Part shown: piece after piece, positions 21,282 through 32,725 of the stretch
Layout: every line of letters starts with the position of its first letter
Position numbering within the stretch: the stretch's first letter is position 1
Assembly (NCBI RefSeq): GCF_963678635.1
Contig: NC_087065.1
Span: 6,659,209-6,723,208 of the forward strand
From: Symsagittifera roscoffensis
Taxonomy: Eukaryota > Xenacoelomorpha > Acoela > Convolutidae
Direction of reading: 5' to 3'
Length of the DNA stretch: 64,000 bases
Program-made: the position numbers and the translations under genes
The notes under the pieces: model-generated
Told to the model about the DNA's origin: nothing
What the model saw: only the letters and a program-made list of their open reading frames with translations
Database searches by the model: none

Positions 21282-22491
21282 AGATGTTCAGGCAGCTGAA
21301 GACACCTCCAGGTCATGTGAAAGAAAGAGCTTACCCGAAGCAAGTGAATCAGGAAGGTGATACCCAAAGATACGGCGAACTGAAAGCGATAAAGAAAGAT
21401 GAGACAATCTTCGCCGCGTACGACAAAGCAGAAATGAGATTATGATCGTAGCGAATTCAGAGCTCGTACACACTTCCAAGTCCCTGTTTTGGCCGGACGT
21501 CATTATGTTGGCAGCGGTTGATGTGGACCTACTGCAATCCGTGTCAATGGCTATCGGAGTGCAAAGACAGACGGACATGAACCCAATCACGATCGTGTTT
21601 GCTGGCATCAATGACCATCTTCACAGTAGAGGTTTCCTGAGCAAACTCAGAGAGCCTACAACGGCAGAAATGCCGTATGGCCAGCAATAAAAGACATCCT
21701 CGAGTCAATGGGTGAAGTAGTGGATGCGATGAAGGAGGGGTCCTTCACCAAGACGACACCGAGAGTAGTATTCGCGCTATCTTCGGAGTATGCACATCTC
21801 CCGGATGGACTGAAATTCGTGTATGGGATCGTGGCCTTGCTTTCTGAAGGGAAATTTGATGTAATCATATCGGCCCCAAATCGCATGATAGAGATGGAGA
21901 ACCTGAGACCACTCAGCGGTGTGGTCGGATATCTCAAGCGCATTGAGAGGATTCAAGGACCATGCGCTACACATGCTGGTGCTGGACGAGGTGCTGGGGT
22001 TGGAACTGTCCAACTTCAGTCGACAGCTCAAACTGAAACTGGGAATAGGCGACAACCATCGAGTGATCGTAGCGATGTCGAACGACTTATGGTTAGGAGG
22101 GATGGAAGCAGCAGGAGAAAGAGAGAGAAGGAAAAATTCCCAGGAGACTAGAGCTCACTTGGAGGCAATGGTTTGGAGAACCAAACCAGAGGCTAATCAG
22201 TGGCTACATCTAACTCCTCGAGTAGCAGCATTGGGTGGGGATGCTTTTGAGCAACGCCCGGTAATGATCGAGAAGATCCATGCCTACTTGTTAAAGGAGC
22301 TGAACCTGGCGGAGAATGCTGAAGAAAAGACAGCCGAATTCGTAAACAGAGTGTGCCAAATTACCCTGAAAACTTTCTGGACTGAGAAGGTGAAGGGAGA
22401 AGAAGGCTTCGAACGGGTTGATAGCATGCTACCCGAATCTACCCGAATTCTCTCGTTACTTGATAAAGGAATTCCTCCGAGCAGTAGTTGA
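21282..22491 (+). pseudogene. Accessory module with GINDHLHSRG motif, second copy
   Basis: Frames 21,442-21,690, 21,708-22,151 and 21,919-22,491 cover one module in three phases. It begins with a hydrophobic block SLFWPDVIMLAAVDVDLLQS, then VFAGINDHLHSRGFL, PDGLKFVYGIVALLSEGKFDVIIS and LGLELSNFSRQLKL. The last frame continues through WLHLTPRVAALGGDAFEQ and a helical EFVNRVCQITLKTFW. It is the more complete copy of the segment at 18,141-19,070. It follows the SGNH-like segment directly, so two consecutive SGNH-like folds are possible. Function unknown. Confidence 0.55.
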
Positions 22492-23311
22492 AGTGTCGAT
22501 TGTGGAACTACTAGCCTTGTTCGTGACGTTTGGAGCAGAAAGCTTCGTGAAGGGACCGGTGATACTGCTCACCGAAGGAATCCAGAACTTGCGGTTAGAT
22601 GGGCTTCTAACACTGATTGCGATTACCCATGGAAACTTGGGAGGACTAATGAAACTGACACGTTACCCAGAACAGTTGATAGAGAATGTGAAGAAGTTTG
22701 ATGAGAAGAAAGCCACAGGTTCGTGGAACAAGATAAGAGATCTTATCCAGTACCTCCTGCATCAGAAGCGCTTTGAAACAGGAGAAGATGAGACGATCGA
22801 GAGGGAGGAAGACGTGAGACGACATGTTGGGGGCATGCCCCTACCAACTGATCTGAGCTTGGCTATGAGGACCGATCCCTTAGCATTGATCAGGGGAGCC
22901 ACAGAATTTGTGACGGTGATTTGTGGACCAGCAGTCACGTTTGCGTTCCCTGATGTCAAGGTGGAAGCATACAGGAGGTCGGTGTTGCACCTGAACCTCA
23001 TATCAGCAGTGGATGGTAGTGCGCTCAACTGGTGTGAGCAGCACGTGTTGCGGGAGCTCTTGAGCAAAGATCTGTTATTTGCGAACATATCAGAGCCAGA
23101 AATGACAGTCATCAATTTTGACGATCACTTCCGTGATCGCATTGGAGAACTAGAGAGAGGGCACATCGAGGTGTTTCCAAAGCTCTGGAATCTAAGACCC
23201 TATGATAAGACGAATGGTGAAATGGCCAGAGTTCCTCGTCTCACTGCAGCATATCACAAGGTGAGAGAAGAGACAAAAAGCTGCCAGAGGAAATCCCTGA
23301 ATTCCCTCTGA
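22418..23311 (+). pseudogene. Helical accessory module (unrecognised)
   Basis: This is a 297-residue frame, the longest intact piece of the middle of the accessory protein in copy B. It is mainly alpha-helical by composition, with hydrophobic blocks VEVSIVELLALFVTFGAESF and FVTVICGPAVTFAFPDV separated by charged helices. No catalytic motif or Cys/His cluster stands out. It overlaps the end of the previous frame in another phase, showing a frameshift near 22,430. I do not recognise the family. Confidence 0.5.
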
Positions 23312-23319
23312 TAAGAAGG

Positions 23320-24642
23320 ATGTTGCTCGGAGCAGTCTCCGTAGTACAAACTCCTAGACTAAGAGCGTTCGAAACCAACGAAAAGAGGATAGGGAAATTC
23401 GTGGAAACGATGGATCCATACTTTGTGGGGCGGAATGCCGCCGTGCTACAGTACACGCGATTAGCTACAGTACACGGATCAAGCGACGAGAAGGCGAATA
23501 AGCAATGCTGCGACTCCGAAGCCTGGAGCGTTTGACGCGGGGTGGGCGGAATTAAACCTAACGCCCTTGAGCATGAGAGGCAGAGCCGAATTACCTGAGG
23601 CCTCCCTGATTTTGAACAGTGTGAAGCAAGGGTTAACAGTGGGAGGATCGTTGCAGACGAGAACTTTCCTGGCACCCTTCGGCTGTGAGGAAATCAAAGT
23701 GGTCCATGGAGAGGAGGAAGATAAATCGGCCGGCATACTGATCATACCAAAATTTCCGTAATGGGCTGAGACAGAAAAGCAAGGACCCTCAAGCTCGAAA
23801 AAAGATAAATCAGAAGGAGATGATGGGCAGGGAGGAAGCTGTCGATCGGAGAAACCCATGCAACAAGGTACCGATCAAGCAGATAAGGAAGACGACAAGG
23901 AATCGACAGGAGGAATATCCAGCCTGGATTTCAATTTCCTCAGTGACTTTGAGAATAATGCAGATACGTTGGAAGCGGCTGAGCCAGCAGACGAAGGCAC
24001 TTCGACACTGAAACCTCCGTCGGCCTTAATGGAATTGAAACGGAATTTGCCGGAGAGCAGCTCTCCGGGCAATTCAAAAGGTAACGAACAAAGACTCCTC
24101 ATGGAATCACCGAGGAGAAGAAGATAGAAGGCGCTGCCAGAGTACCTTTCTTGGGAACGTTGCCCGAAGAAGATTGGGAAGTACATCACCGCGACCACGA
24201 GAATAGGACGGGATGTAAATTGGACAAAGTGGCGTTCATGGAAGAAGTCTGGACAGTAGTTCAGAGCTATGGGACCCAGTCCATTTTGAAAGTGGGTCTC
24301 AACCGACCATTGATGAGGGAAGTTCTCGAGAAACTTGATGAGTGTGAAGGGAGATTGAGTGAGTTGTTGATTGACTCAACCACTGACAAAAGTGAGGTGA
24401 ACTCTCCCATCAAGATGACACCGCAGGAGGATAAAGGAGCGGTGGTGTATCTGTCAAGGACCAGAAAAGGAACGATGCGATCAAAACTGGTGATGGATAA
24501 GATCAATGAGATGAAGATGAAATTAGGCAGCAAAGTGATACCGAGGAGAGCAGGAAAGACGAAGGTGGATTCGGAGATATCGATAAAAGCTGTCAATTCA
24601 GCGAAAAGAAAACGAGTCGAAGAGGTCATGGATTTGGGATAA
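23320..24642 (+). pseudogene. Accessory module fragments and acidic/basic linker
   Basis: Four short frames (23,320-23,535, 23,567-23,761, 23,858-24,127 and 24,151-24,642) continue the accessory protein in alternating phase. Readable motifs are VQTPRLRAFETNEKRIGKF, then SVGGSLQ-like strands, an acidic Ser-rich linker and a basic end with KRKRVEE. That end matches the RKRKR region at the left of the copy A frame (about position 55-80) and fixes the join to the C-terminal module. Confidence 0.5.
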
Positions 24643-24654
24643 GGTGATTATCAA

Positions 24655-27468
24655 TTGCCTGGCACGGACAGAATGCTAACTGATGTAGCAATGGTGCCAC
24701 CCATTCTCATGGCAGGGATAAAAACAACAGGTTACAAATCCAAAAGGAGTGACCGCACTCTGACTGGAGCAACCTTGGAAATGGATATACTCAACCAATG
24801 TGAAAAAAGTACCAGGACAGACTTTAAACCGTCTCCCATGAACCACGGAAAGGGAAGTGTCGCAGGACAACTAGTACCAGTGGAGTATAACCGAATGACA
24901 GTGTCGGAGACTTTGTCGATAGTTGAACCCGCCGGTGGATACATGGAGATGTTGGAATACCGAAACTCGGCTAGAGGATATGTGATGGCTCTGGAAGACA
25001 AGAGTGCCATGGAAGGTTATCTGGAAACGATGTTGCAAGGCACCACCCACAAGCAGAAGGCGTACGGGACTCTAGCGTCGTCTGAGATGCAGGCGGAAAC
25101 GATTGAGCAATTAGTGAGCCTTCCATGGAAAGCAGTGGTGTTGAGGTACTTTGAAGAGGAAATGAGGACTACGCCGAGAATACACGCTCTCATGGCAGTA
25201 CCTTACGTGAGAACCGAATTACAACTGAGGTTCGCCTGGTGCATGATGGGATTAACTCGCGGGGAATATGATTCAGAAGAAAGGAAAAGGTCAAAAGAAG
25301 AAAAGGTATTCCTGATGACGAACCTGAGGGATCTGATAATCCAGGAGGGAATGGCAGTAGCGTGCGCGAAGCGGAGAGACGCTCTCTGTTTCATTCCAAC
25401 GCCTTACTCTTGCTGAGAGACGCCTTACTCTTGCTAGCACTGCTGGAAATGCATTAGAGCAAGCCGATGAGGGTGAATATGAAAGAACCTGAAGAGCTAG
25501 AACCCATGAGAAAAGTAGACGAAATCAGGAGATTCTCAAACAAGGAGCTGAGACTCACAAAAGAATCTATGGGGGCACTACCGAAATCCAGTGAGTACTG
25601 TGGACCGATCAGGAAGAAGTCATACAGCTACGTGTCCGGAGTCATAGGGATTGCGTACAACCCTTTCCTGAGTGAAGACATACGCGATTGCTTCTTTGAT
25701 TACGAGCAAGCAGTGTTGCTGAGGTTCTGGACGTCGAGAATTGTAACGGTTAAGAGCGCTACTAATCCGCAGACCAAGTTGGGACTAGTCTTGGAAGAAA
25801 ACGTGACTGCGCCTTCCGTGCCAAAATCCGACAAACGAGTGGAGTTCGGATTGGGATTCTCAGATGAATTACTGAGAACGAGCTTGATGGTAGTGTGGGA
25901 ACTGATGAGACCATCATGGTGTCCTAGTCCCAATGCTGACTCGATACTACGAGCGACACAAGACGTGCAGAGGGAACTAAACGCAGACTGTAACCTGCGT
26001 GACCTGAACATCCTATATAATGTGATGACAACAGCCTCTAGGAGCAACGGGGAAGACAAAGTGGAGTTGCCTGGCTGGGGACCAGAAGACTGGGTCAAAC
26101 CTGGTAGCTGTGTGGCAGAAGTCTGTGGACTGGAAGCTCACGTTTGTGGAAGTCTGGATTGCGTGAAAACCCTAGAGAGACAACACAAGCAGTTGACGAT
26201 ATTGTTTGGGAACGTTATGCTGAAAGCAAGGACGGAAACGGAACTGATCGCAGATTGCCATGGAGGAACCGAGGTGAATCTAGTGACTGCAGTAGGATTC
26301 TACAGCATGTTTGGTTCTTTAGAATCACTATTGAATCTAGAACAGAAACATGAGATGGTCAATGCCATCAGTGTAGAAGTGTTCCCAGGAGTTTTGCAAA
26401 CTGAGCAAAAGCACATAGGAAAATGGAGGGAAGCGATCGAGGCGGAAATGAACATCCGACACAGTGAAACCTATCGTAGACCATCAGGAGCACAATATTT
26501 GGTGGGATCGACATTAGCTCCAATGTGCAAGAGCAGATACCAGGTGCATTTTGTAGCTGTGGATGTAAAGATTACGAGAACGATCGTGGATCAAGTGCCA
26601 GAGAGAAGAAAGGAGAAGTTGGAATCAATACTGGGTCGGAAGTTCATGGGATACATGAGTGGGAACTTCAGTGACTTTGAGAGACAGAAACCGAGAGGAT
26701 CAACCGTTACAGATTACAATACAGTAGACGACAATGATGAAGTCCACCGAGTGATGATGGAAGTGGAACAATTACTGGAAGCTTCGGGAAAGCGTAATTG
26801 GAGGAGCATCATGTTGACGCATGATGAGTTTTCCTGCCACTGCTTGCTGCAAACATGGTGGTATCCCGGGCGTAGTAATCTGGTGTTGATCTGGGACTCT
26901 GGAGAGCTGCTCTCCATGAGTTTACCAGACTGATCACGGCCCATAACTATAGTGATAGTGGGAGTTATGATGGCGATAAGGTGGCTGTGAGAGAGAACAA
27001 TAGACAGGAGGCGCCAACGCGAGAATAATTGCAGAAGTTGGATTGTCTAAAAATTTTAGATTTTTTTGAGACAACGTGCAAGATTCTGAACATTCCTATG
27101 GAAGTAAAAAAGATATGGCAAGAAGACGACTGATGCCATGGTTTAGAGCCAACATGACTGCATGGTTGTACGAGTATGCAAAAAAGCATATGTCGAAGCA
27201 CGGCAGAGTGTACAGTGGGTATCAGCTGGACATTGGGGCGGGAGCTTTCAATCGAGCTTTTGTGACTCATCGAAATGCTGTGACCACCGCGGTGAAGAAA
27301 ATTTCCAGGACAAGTGAACGTAGTGGAAAGGAAAAAGAAGAGATGTTGAAGGAAGATTTGGAGAGAAACGTGACGTTGTGTCTCAACAACAGCTTCTGCA
27401 GGAACAGAGAATCTAACGTGGATCCCCTACCTTGTTGTAAACAGAGGGTAGAAAAGCAGAAGTGTTAG
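24655..27468 (+). pseudogene. Accessory C-terminal Cys-motif module of copy B (paralogue of 1-3177)
   Basis: Three frames (24,655-25,416, 25,467-26,933 and 27,076-27,468) align in order to the single copy A frame. Conserved features are FEEEMRT, VDEIRRFSNK, YVSGVIGIAYNPFL, RPSWCP, the C-x4-C-x6-C-x4-C motif (GSCVAEVCG, then C-x4-C) near 26,100-26,165, CHC, and NNSFC-NRE at the C-terminus. A 21-bp tandem duplication (ACGCCTTACTCTTGCT at 25,399 and 25,420) lies at the first break. A shift around 26,930-27,075 causes the second. No enzymatic motif is recognised. Conservation between two copies of the cysteine spacing and of the tryptophan-rich CHC block argues that the protein was under selection. 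Confidence 0.65.
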
Positions 27469-29292
27469 AGGACTGCTTCCAAGAGCGTCAGAATAGCTAA
27501 CGATGTGTTGCAAGACACAGAAACTGAAAATGCAGAGTCAATGTCACAGGAGGAGGAGACGAAACATTGACGAGTGGCCGTAGAGACAAGATGCAAATAG
27601 AAACGAAATTAGAGGAATTTAGAAGTTATAGGACTTCTAAACGACGAAAAAAGAAGAAACAAAGAGGTGACAAAAAGAAGAGAATTGTTTTATGTGTGTG
27701 GGAAAACTCGAGTGAAAAACTAAGCAACCAATTTGTAATTGAAAACTGAAACATTTAGTTGAGTTTTGAGCATTAAAGAAATTGTTGCATTTCTAAATTT
27801 GCATTTTGATTTTAGTTAGTGGCTTTAGAGACACTAACTATTTATTTAGAAAGACTTGAGTAAAGAATATATTTAAATATTCCAGCCTGCATGATTGTTT
27901 TTAATCAACTTGGGGAACTGATCACTTTGTGGTGACATGAAAGGCTTGGGTAATCTCTTGAAGGGGGAGATTGTTTCATTGTTCTTTCTAACCACAGAGT
28001 TCCTTAACTTTAATTTTCAGGACAATAACAACTAAAAATTCCGAAGGGAAGAAGCTTAGTAGGATAATTTTAGCTTGTTGGTTGGCAGGACTGTCCTGCA
28101 AACTAACACCTTTTAAAACCTAGAAAAAAAAGTTTTTAATCAGGGCAATGACGTTGGAAGTCAGAAAAAATGTTTTATTTTAAGTTATATCCTCAAAGTG
28201 CAGATTAGTGAATAAATTTAGAAGTCTATAGCAATGTAGTATGATGCCATTTATATTCTGCAGTGAGTCGATATGACGTGGGTAAAAGTAATTTCGTGCA
28301 TTTTGTAAATTCTGTTCGATGACACTGTATCAATTTTACGAAGATTGCGAGATTCAATGGTGACATTGACCGGGTTGTCCGGGGAGTATGTGAAATTCGA
28401 CCAGATTGGACGAAAATGCAGTTTCGAGTTTTTAGCAGCGATCCTTCCGAATTGGCGGTTTTGAAGGATTAAGAGCGTTATTCAGAAGACTGGATAAATC
28501 GTGAAGGCTGAAGGATTCGGAAATTCCTAAGTTTTAAAAATTCGAAATGATGACGTAATAATTCTGAGAAACGTCAAAAACGGCCATTTTAGAGAAAAAC
28601 CAAAATAGAAACACAACAATGATAGTTGCGACGACGACAACAACGAGAAAATTGAGAATCAGAATCGGAGAAAAACAGAAGTAGCAGAGACTGCTCCGAG
28701 TTGCAACTATTGTGTCGCTACAATAGTTGCAAGGCCGTTGCAAACAACGGTGAAGGGTGGAAAACCAGCCTTCCGGAAAGAAGACAAGGGTCTTATTTTC
28801 CCGGATTCAAGAATCCGGAGGGGTCTCGGGACTGGAACTCATATCTTTTTAAATAAACTTTTAGCTTCCCTGTTATGTCCTGAATTGAATTTAATTAACA
28901 TCTGAATTCATTTTACGAGGATGAGAAGCTAGGAGTAAGGGGAAAAGATTGATCCATCTTCGATGGAGAAGATGATTTTTATCTACTGAACAAAAACAAT
29001 AGTAATATAATGAGTAGTAGTATCCCTGATTTTAGGAGTGACCTCGTGGTCTGGGGATACTGAGACCCAGCCTTGAGCTCACTATTTTGCATGTAATTAG
29101 TTAATTTGAGCGTTCTGGTCGAAGCCGGAGAGCAGTAACGTTTTTGTCGACCCGATGTTGAAAAGATCACCAAAAGAACTGGCTTGGTAGAGAAGGTGAA
29201 AAGCATGTAGAACTCTGTTTAGACGTTGGCCAGTCGTCTGAGAACCCAGATTTATTTTCCGTCGATATGTACTTCCGGGCGAATGTTACATA
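27469..29292 (+). repeat. 3' non-coding flank of copy B, probably with 3' LTR
   Basis: After a Lys/Arg-rich remnant to about 27,750 there is AT-rich non-coding DNA. A purine run AAGGGGGAGA at 27,961-27,970 followed by TTGTTTC is a candidate polypurine tract and LTR start. Patches match the copy A flank, ending with the near-identical 29,167-29,291. One leader-array motif lies at 28,812-28,825. At 29,293 the sequence passes directly into a LINE fragment. Confidence 0.5.
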
Positions 29293-30455
29293 AATTACAA
29301 AAGGTGCCCTTCCGTTTAGGTACGGTCGTGCAAAAGCTGGATAGGGCCCATAACAGCCTTATAAAATTACATCATAAACACATAAGTACATCATAAATAC
29401 ATAAATACCATTTTCGCGCAGTGACAGATTAAACGGTGTCCACGGTAGTGTTCTTATTGCATGCCGTAAAGGTTATTCTTTCAATCTCCTTCATTAATAC
29501 AGTTTTTGTGACTTCAGTTGTTCAATTGTCATCAAAGTCAGTCACAAGTTTTTTGGCTTGATGGTTGTTTATAATCCTCTGAGTTCCAACTCTCGCGTTG
29601 ATTCATCTACACTTAAAAACGCTGTTCAAAACCATCGTGATGAGGTGCTCAAAGAAATCATTCGCTGCCCGTCAAATTCGATGAACATTTTGAGCGCGTT
29701 TGTTGATCTCAAGGTTTCAATTATTGACTTTTTCGACTATTTTGTATGGTAATACTCTAGATATTTTCTGGTCGAATGATCCACAGTGATTTGTTGTCTA
29801 TCATTCAGAGAGAACCTATATTATCCAATTTTCGTTCATTTGCATGTCTCTGGTGATGATATTTTTCTTCTGATGTCTCAAAGCAAATGTATTCAAAGAA
29901 GCGTTTCAACACGGAACGTTTTAAAGTTTGTCAGAACCTCTTTACACCAAGTTGTTTTCAAAATCTCAAAGTGATTTCCTCTCCCCTTTTGATATTTCTA
30001 TTGAAGCCGCACTTGATGCTTCATGCTCTTAAGAGAACAAAAGAAGATTTGATTTTCCTTATTACTATTCTTCTCATTCTAATGATTTAGCCAATAAACT
30101 CAGAGCTCCGCGACGGAACTATGTTTCAAATCTAACCTACATGACTCGGTTAGATAGTGATTTCACCAGCTGAGTTGTTTTGGATAAAGAGTTGCTATTT
30201 CAGAAACTTTCTCCTTCCTCTGCTTCTTGGCTTTTAATTTCTTGAAACAGTTTAAGAAGTCCTCAATCAATCCCAACAACCTTCATCGGGGCAATAAGCA
30301 AGTTATTGTGACGAGTTTATCAGTGAATTTTTCTTTTCAACGAATTTTTTGCTTCTGTTTTCCGGAAGCCTGTGTCGACTGTTTTTCCTGATTCTGATAT
30401 CATTTTATCGGAAGTAGATGAGTCTCCGTCGGTTGTCAAGTCATGCCGACACTCC
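29293..30455 (+). mobile_element. LINE fragment, copy 1
   Basis: It matches 31,441-32,603 at a constant offset of 2,148 bp, starting at AAGGTGCCCTTCCG and ending near GAGTCTCCGTCGGTTGTCAA. A piece of an endonuclease-like frame, VVYNPLSSNSRVDSS followed by NILSAFVDL, resembles the YNPP and GDFN region of LINE AP-endonucleases (29,558-29,752). Later reading is broken by many stops. No element ends were found. It abuts the 3' end of the gypsy copy B. Confidence 0.6.
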
Positions 30456-31188
30456 ATATCTCTCAAATAAGCTTTTTCATTTGTTCATTTCCGCAGGTGA
30501 CGTTATCAGTTCAATAATGTCAAAACTGAAATAATGGTAAATTGTATGTTTTAAGTTATTGCAAGCAGTTATAAAAAAAGTATAATTTCATTCTTTTCAA
30601 GTTGAGATAAAACAGTGTCCAGTCTGCAATAAGACTGGTAAAAGGGCATTCTGAATCCAGCATGATCATGGGTAGAATCGACTGCAAAATGGATAATGAA
30701 CTAAAACATCTGATAAATATCCAAAGCAAAACCTCTTGTTATAAATATTCAATAAACTTCTGAACACAGTCACTTCTGGATCTGCGAATTAGTTAAACCT
30801 TCACTTCAATGTTTTAAAAGCATCGAATATGAACAATCCAAAGAACACGATTATCAAAAAAGGCCCTTTCGTTAGGTTGGATATGACCGTACCAACGTCA
30901 AGACAAAAGGGCCTTTTTTGATTAACCCAAAAAATTAACCCAAAATTCAGCTGTTTTAGTTTTACTCTCAAAACTGTGTAGTTATTTTTATATTATATGC
31001 ATATGATTGATAATGATAAAAGTCTGTCCGAAAATTGCTCAAGTTGAGTTGCAACAATCATGGATAGTGATGATGAGCTGATTGTGAACTGTGTCGAGCA
31101 CGGTGGATCAAAGGAGCCTGTTTTGGCTTGACTTCTGCTTTTATCTGCGAGTCAATTCACTGGTTTCCTGACTGCTTAAATATGAACA
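30456..31188. other. Spacer between LINE copies, with 17-bp perfect hairpin
   Basis: AT-rich non-coding sequence without a gene. The hairpin at 30,853-30,922 is listed separately. Confidence 0.5.
30853..30922. repeat. Perfect 17-bp inverted repeat
   Basis: ATCAAAAAAGGCCCTTT (30,853-30,869) is exactly inverted at 30,906-30,922, with a 36-nt loop that itself contains GTTGG and CCAAC in inverted order. The stem is G/C-rich at its inner end and A/T-rich outside. It may be a short foldback element or a stable RNA hairpin. Confidence 0.85.
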
Positions 31189-31379
31189 GTATTAAGACAA
31201 CCACGTATTCGGACTCGTCAGTAAGCAAACAAATGAAGTATTAACCGATCACAATTGAGACAAGGAAAAAATGAAAAATTAATTATTTAAAAAAATTTGC
31301 TTCCTCATCTCGATTCTGATTGGTTTATATGGTATTTGTCTGCTTACTGACGAGTATGAAGACGCGGTTGTCTGAATAC
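31189..31379. mobile_element. 191-bp hairpin MITE-like element
   Basis: The ends are long inverted repeats: GTATTAAGACAACC at the left and, reading inward from the right, GTATTCAGACAACC. Similarity continues through ACTCGTCAGTAAGCA for about 80 bp per arm, leaving a short A/T-rich centre. There is no coding capacity, as expected for a miniature inverted-repeat element. I could not identify a target-site duplication. Confidence 0.7.
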
Positions 31380-31440
31380 AGACCGCACTCCAAGATGTAC
31401 ATTGTCTCATTCTGCGCAAATTATGTTTTAAAAAAAGGTA

Positions 31441-32706
31441 AATTATAAAAGGTGCCCTTCCGTTTCGGTACGGTCGTGGAAAAGCTGGATAGGGCCCATA
31501 ACAGCCTTATAAAGTTACATCATAAACACATAAGTACATCATAAATACATAAATACCATTTTCGCGCAGTGACAGATTAAACGGTGTCCACGGTAGTGTT
31601 CTTATTGCATGCCGTAAAGGTTATTCTTTCAATCTCCTTCATTAATACAGTTTTTGTGACTTCAGTTGTTCAATTGTCATCAAAGTCAGTCACAAGTTTT
31701 TTGGCTTGATGGTTGTTTATAATCCTCTGAGTTCCAACTCTCGCGTTGATTCATCTACACTTAAAAACGCTGTTCAAAACCATCGTGATGAGGTGCTCAA
31801 AGAAATCATTCGCTGCCCGTCAAATTCGATGAACATTTTGAGCGCGTTTGTTGATCTCAAGGTTTCAATTATTGACTTTTTCGACTATTTTGTATGGTAA
31901 TACTCTAGATATTTTCTGGTCGAATGATCCACAGTGATTTGTTGTCTATCATTCAGAGGAAACTTATATTATCCAATTTTTTTTCATTTGCATGTCTCTG
32001 GTGATGATATTTTTACACCTGATGTCTCACAGCAAATGTATTCAAAGAAGCGTTTCAACACGGAACGTTTTAAGGTTTGTCAGAACCTCTTTACACCAAA
32101 TTGTTTTCAAAATCTCAAAGTGATTTTCTTCTCCCCTTTTGATATTTCTATTGAAGCCCCACTTGATGCTTCATGCCCTTAAGAGAACAAAAAAAGATTT
32201 GACTTTCCTTATTACTACTCTTCTCATTCTAATGATTTAGCCAATAAACTCAGAACTCTGCGACGGAACTATGTTTCAAATCTAACCTATATGACTCGGT
32301 TAGAGAGTGATTTCACCAGCTGAGTTGTTTTGGATAAAGAGTTGCTATTTCAGAAAATTTCTCCTTCCTCTGCTTCTTGTCTTTTAAATTCGTGAAACAG
32401 TTTAAGAAGCCCCCAATCATTCCCAACAACCTTCATCAGGGCAATAAGAAGCTATTGTGACGAGTTTATCAGTGAATTTTTCTTTTCAACGAATATTTTG
32501 CTTCTGTTTTCCGGAAGCCTGTGTCGACTGTTTCTCCTGATTCTGATATCATTTTATCGGAAGTCGTTGAGTCTCCGTCGGTTGTCAATTCATGCTTACA
32601 ATCCGTTAAAAACACCTGTTCTCTTGATTGTATTCCTGCTTTTGTTTATAAATGTTGTACGTCGTTACTTTCCCCTCTTGTTAGTTTTCTTTTTTTACCT
32701 TATTAA
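31441..32706 (+). mobile_element. LINE fragment, copy 2, reaching the reverse transcriptase N-terminus
   Basis: This is the second copy of 29,293-30,455, extending further. The frame 32,521-32,706 reads DIILSEVVESPSVVN followed by CSLDCIPAFVYKCC and SPLVSFLF, which fits the start of a LINE reverse transcriptase (usual DGIP-x-x-x-LK and L-x-x-LF pattern). The endonuclease-like piece at 31,706-31,900 is identical in protein to copy 1. Frameshifts and stops make it inactive. Confidence 0.6.
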
Positions 32707-32725
32707 TAACACTTGCTTCAGGCCT

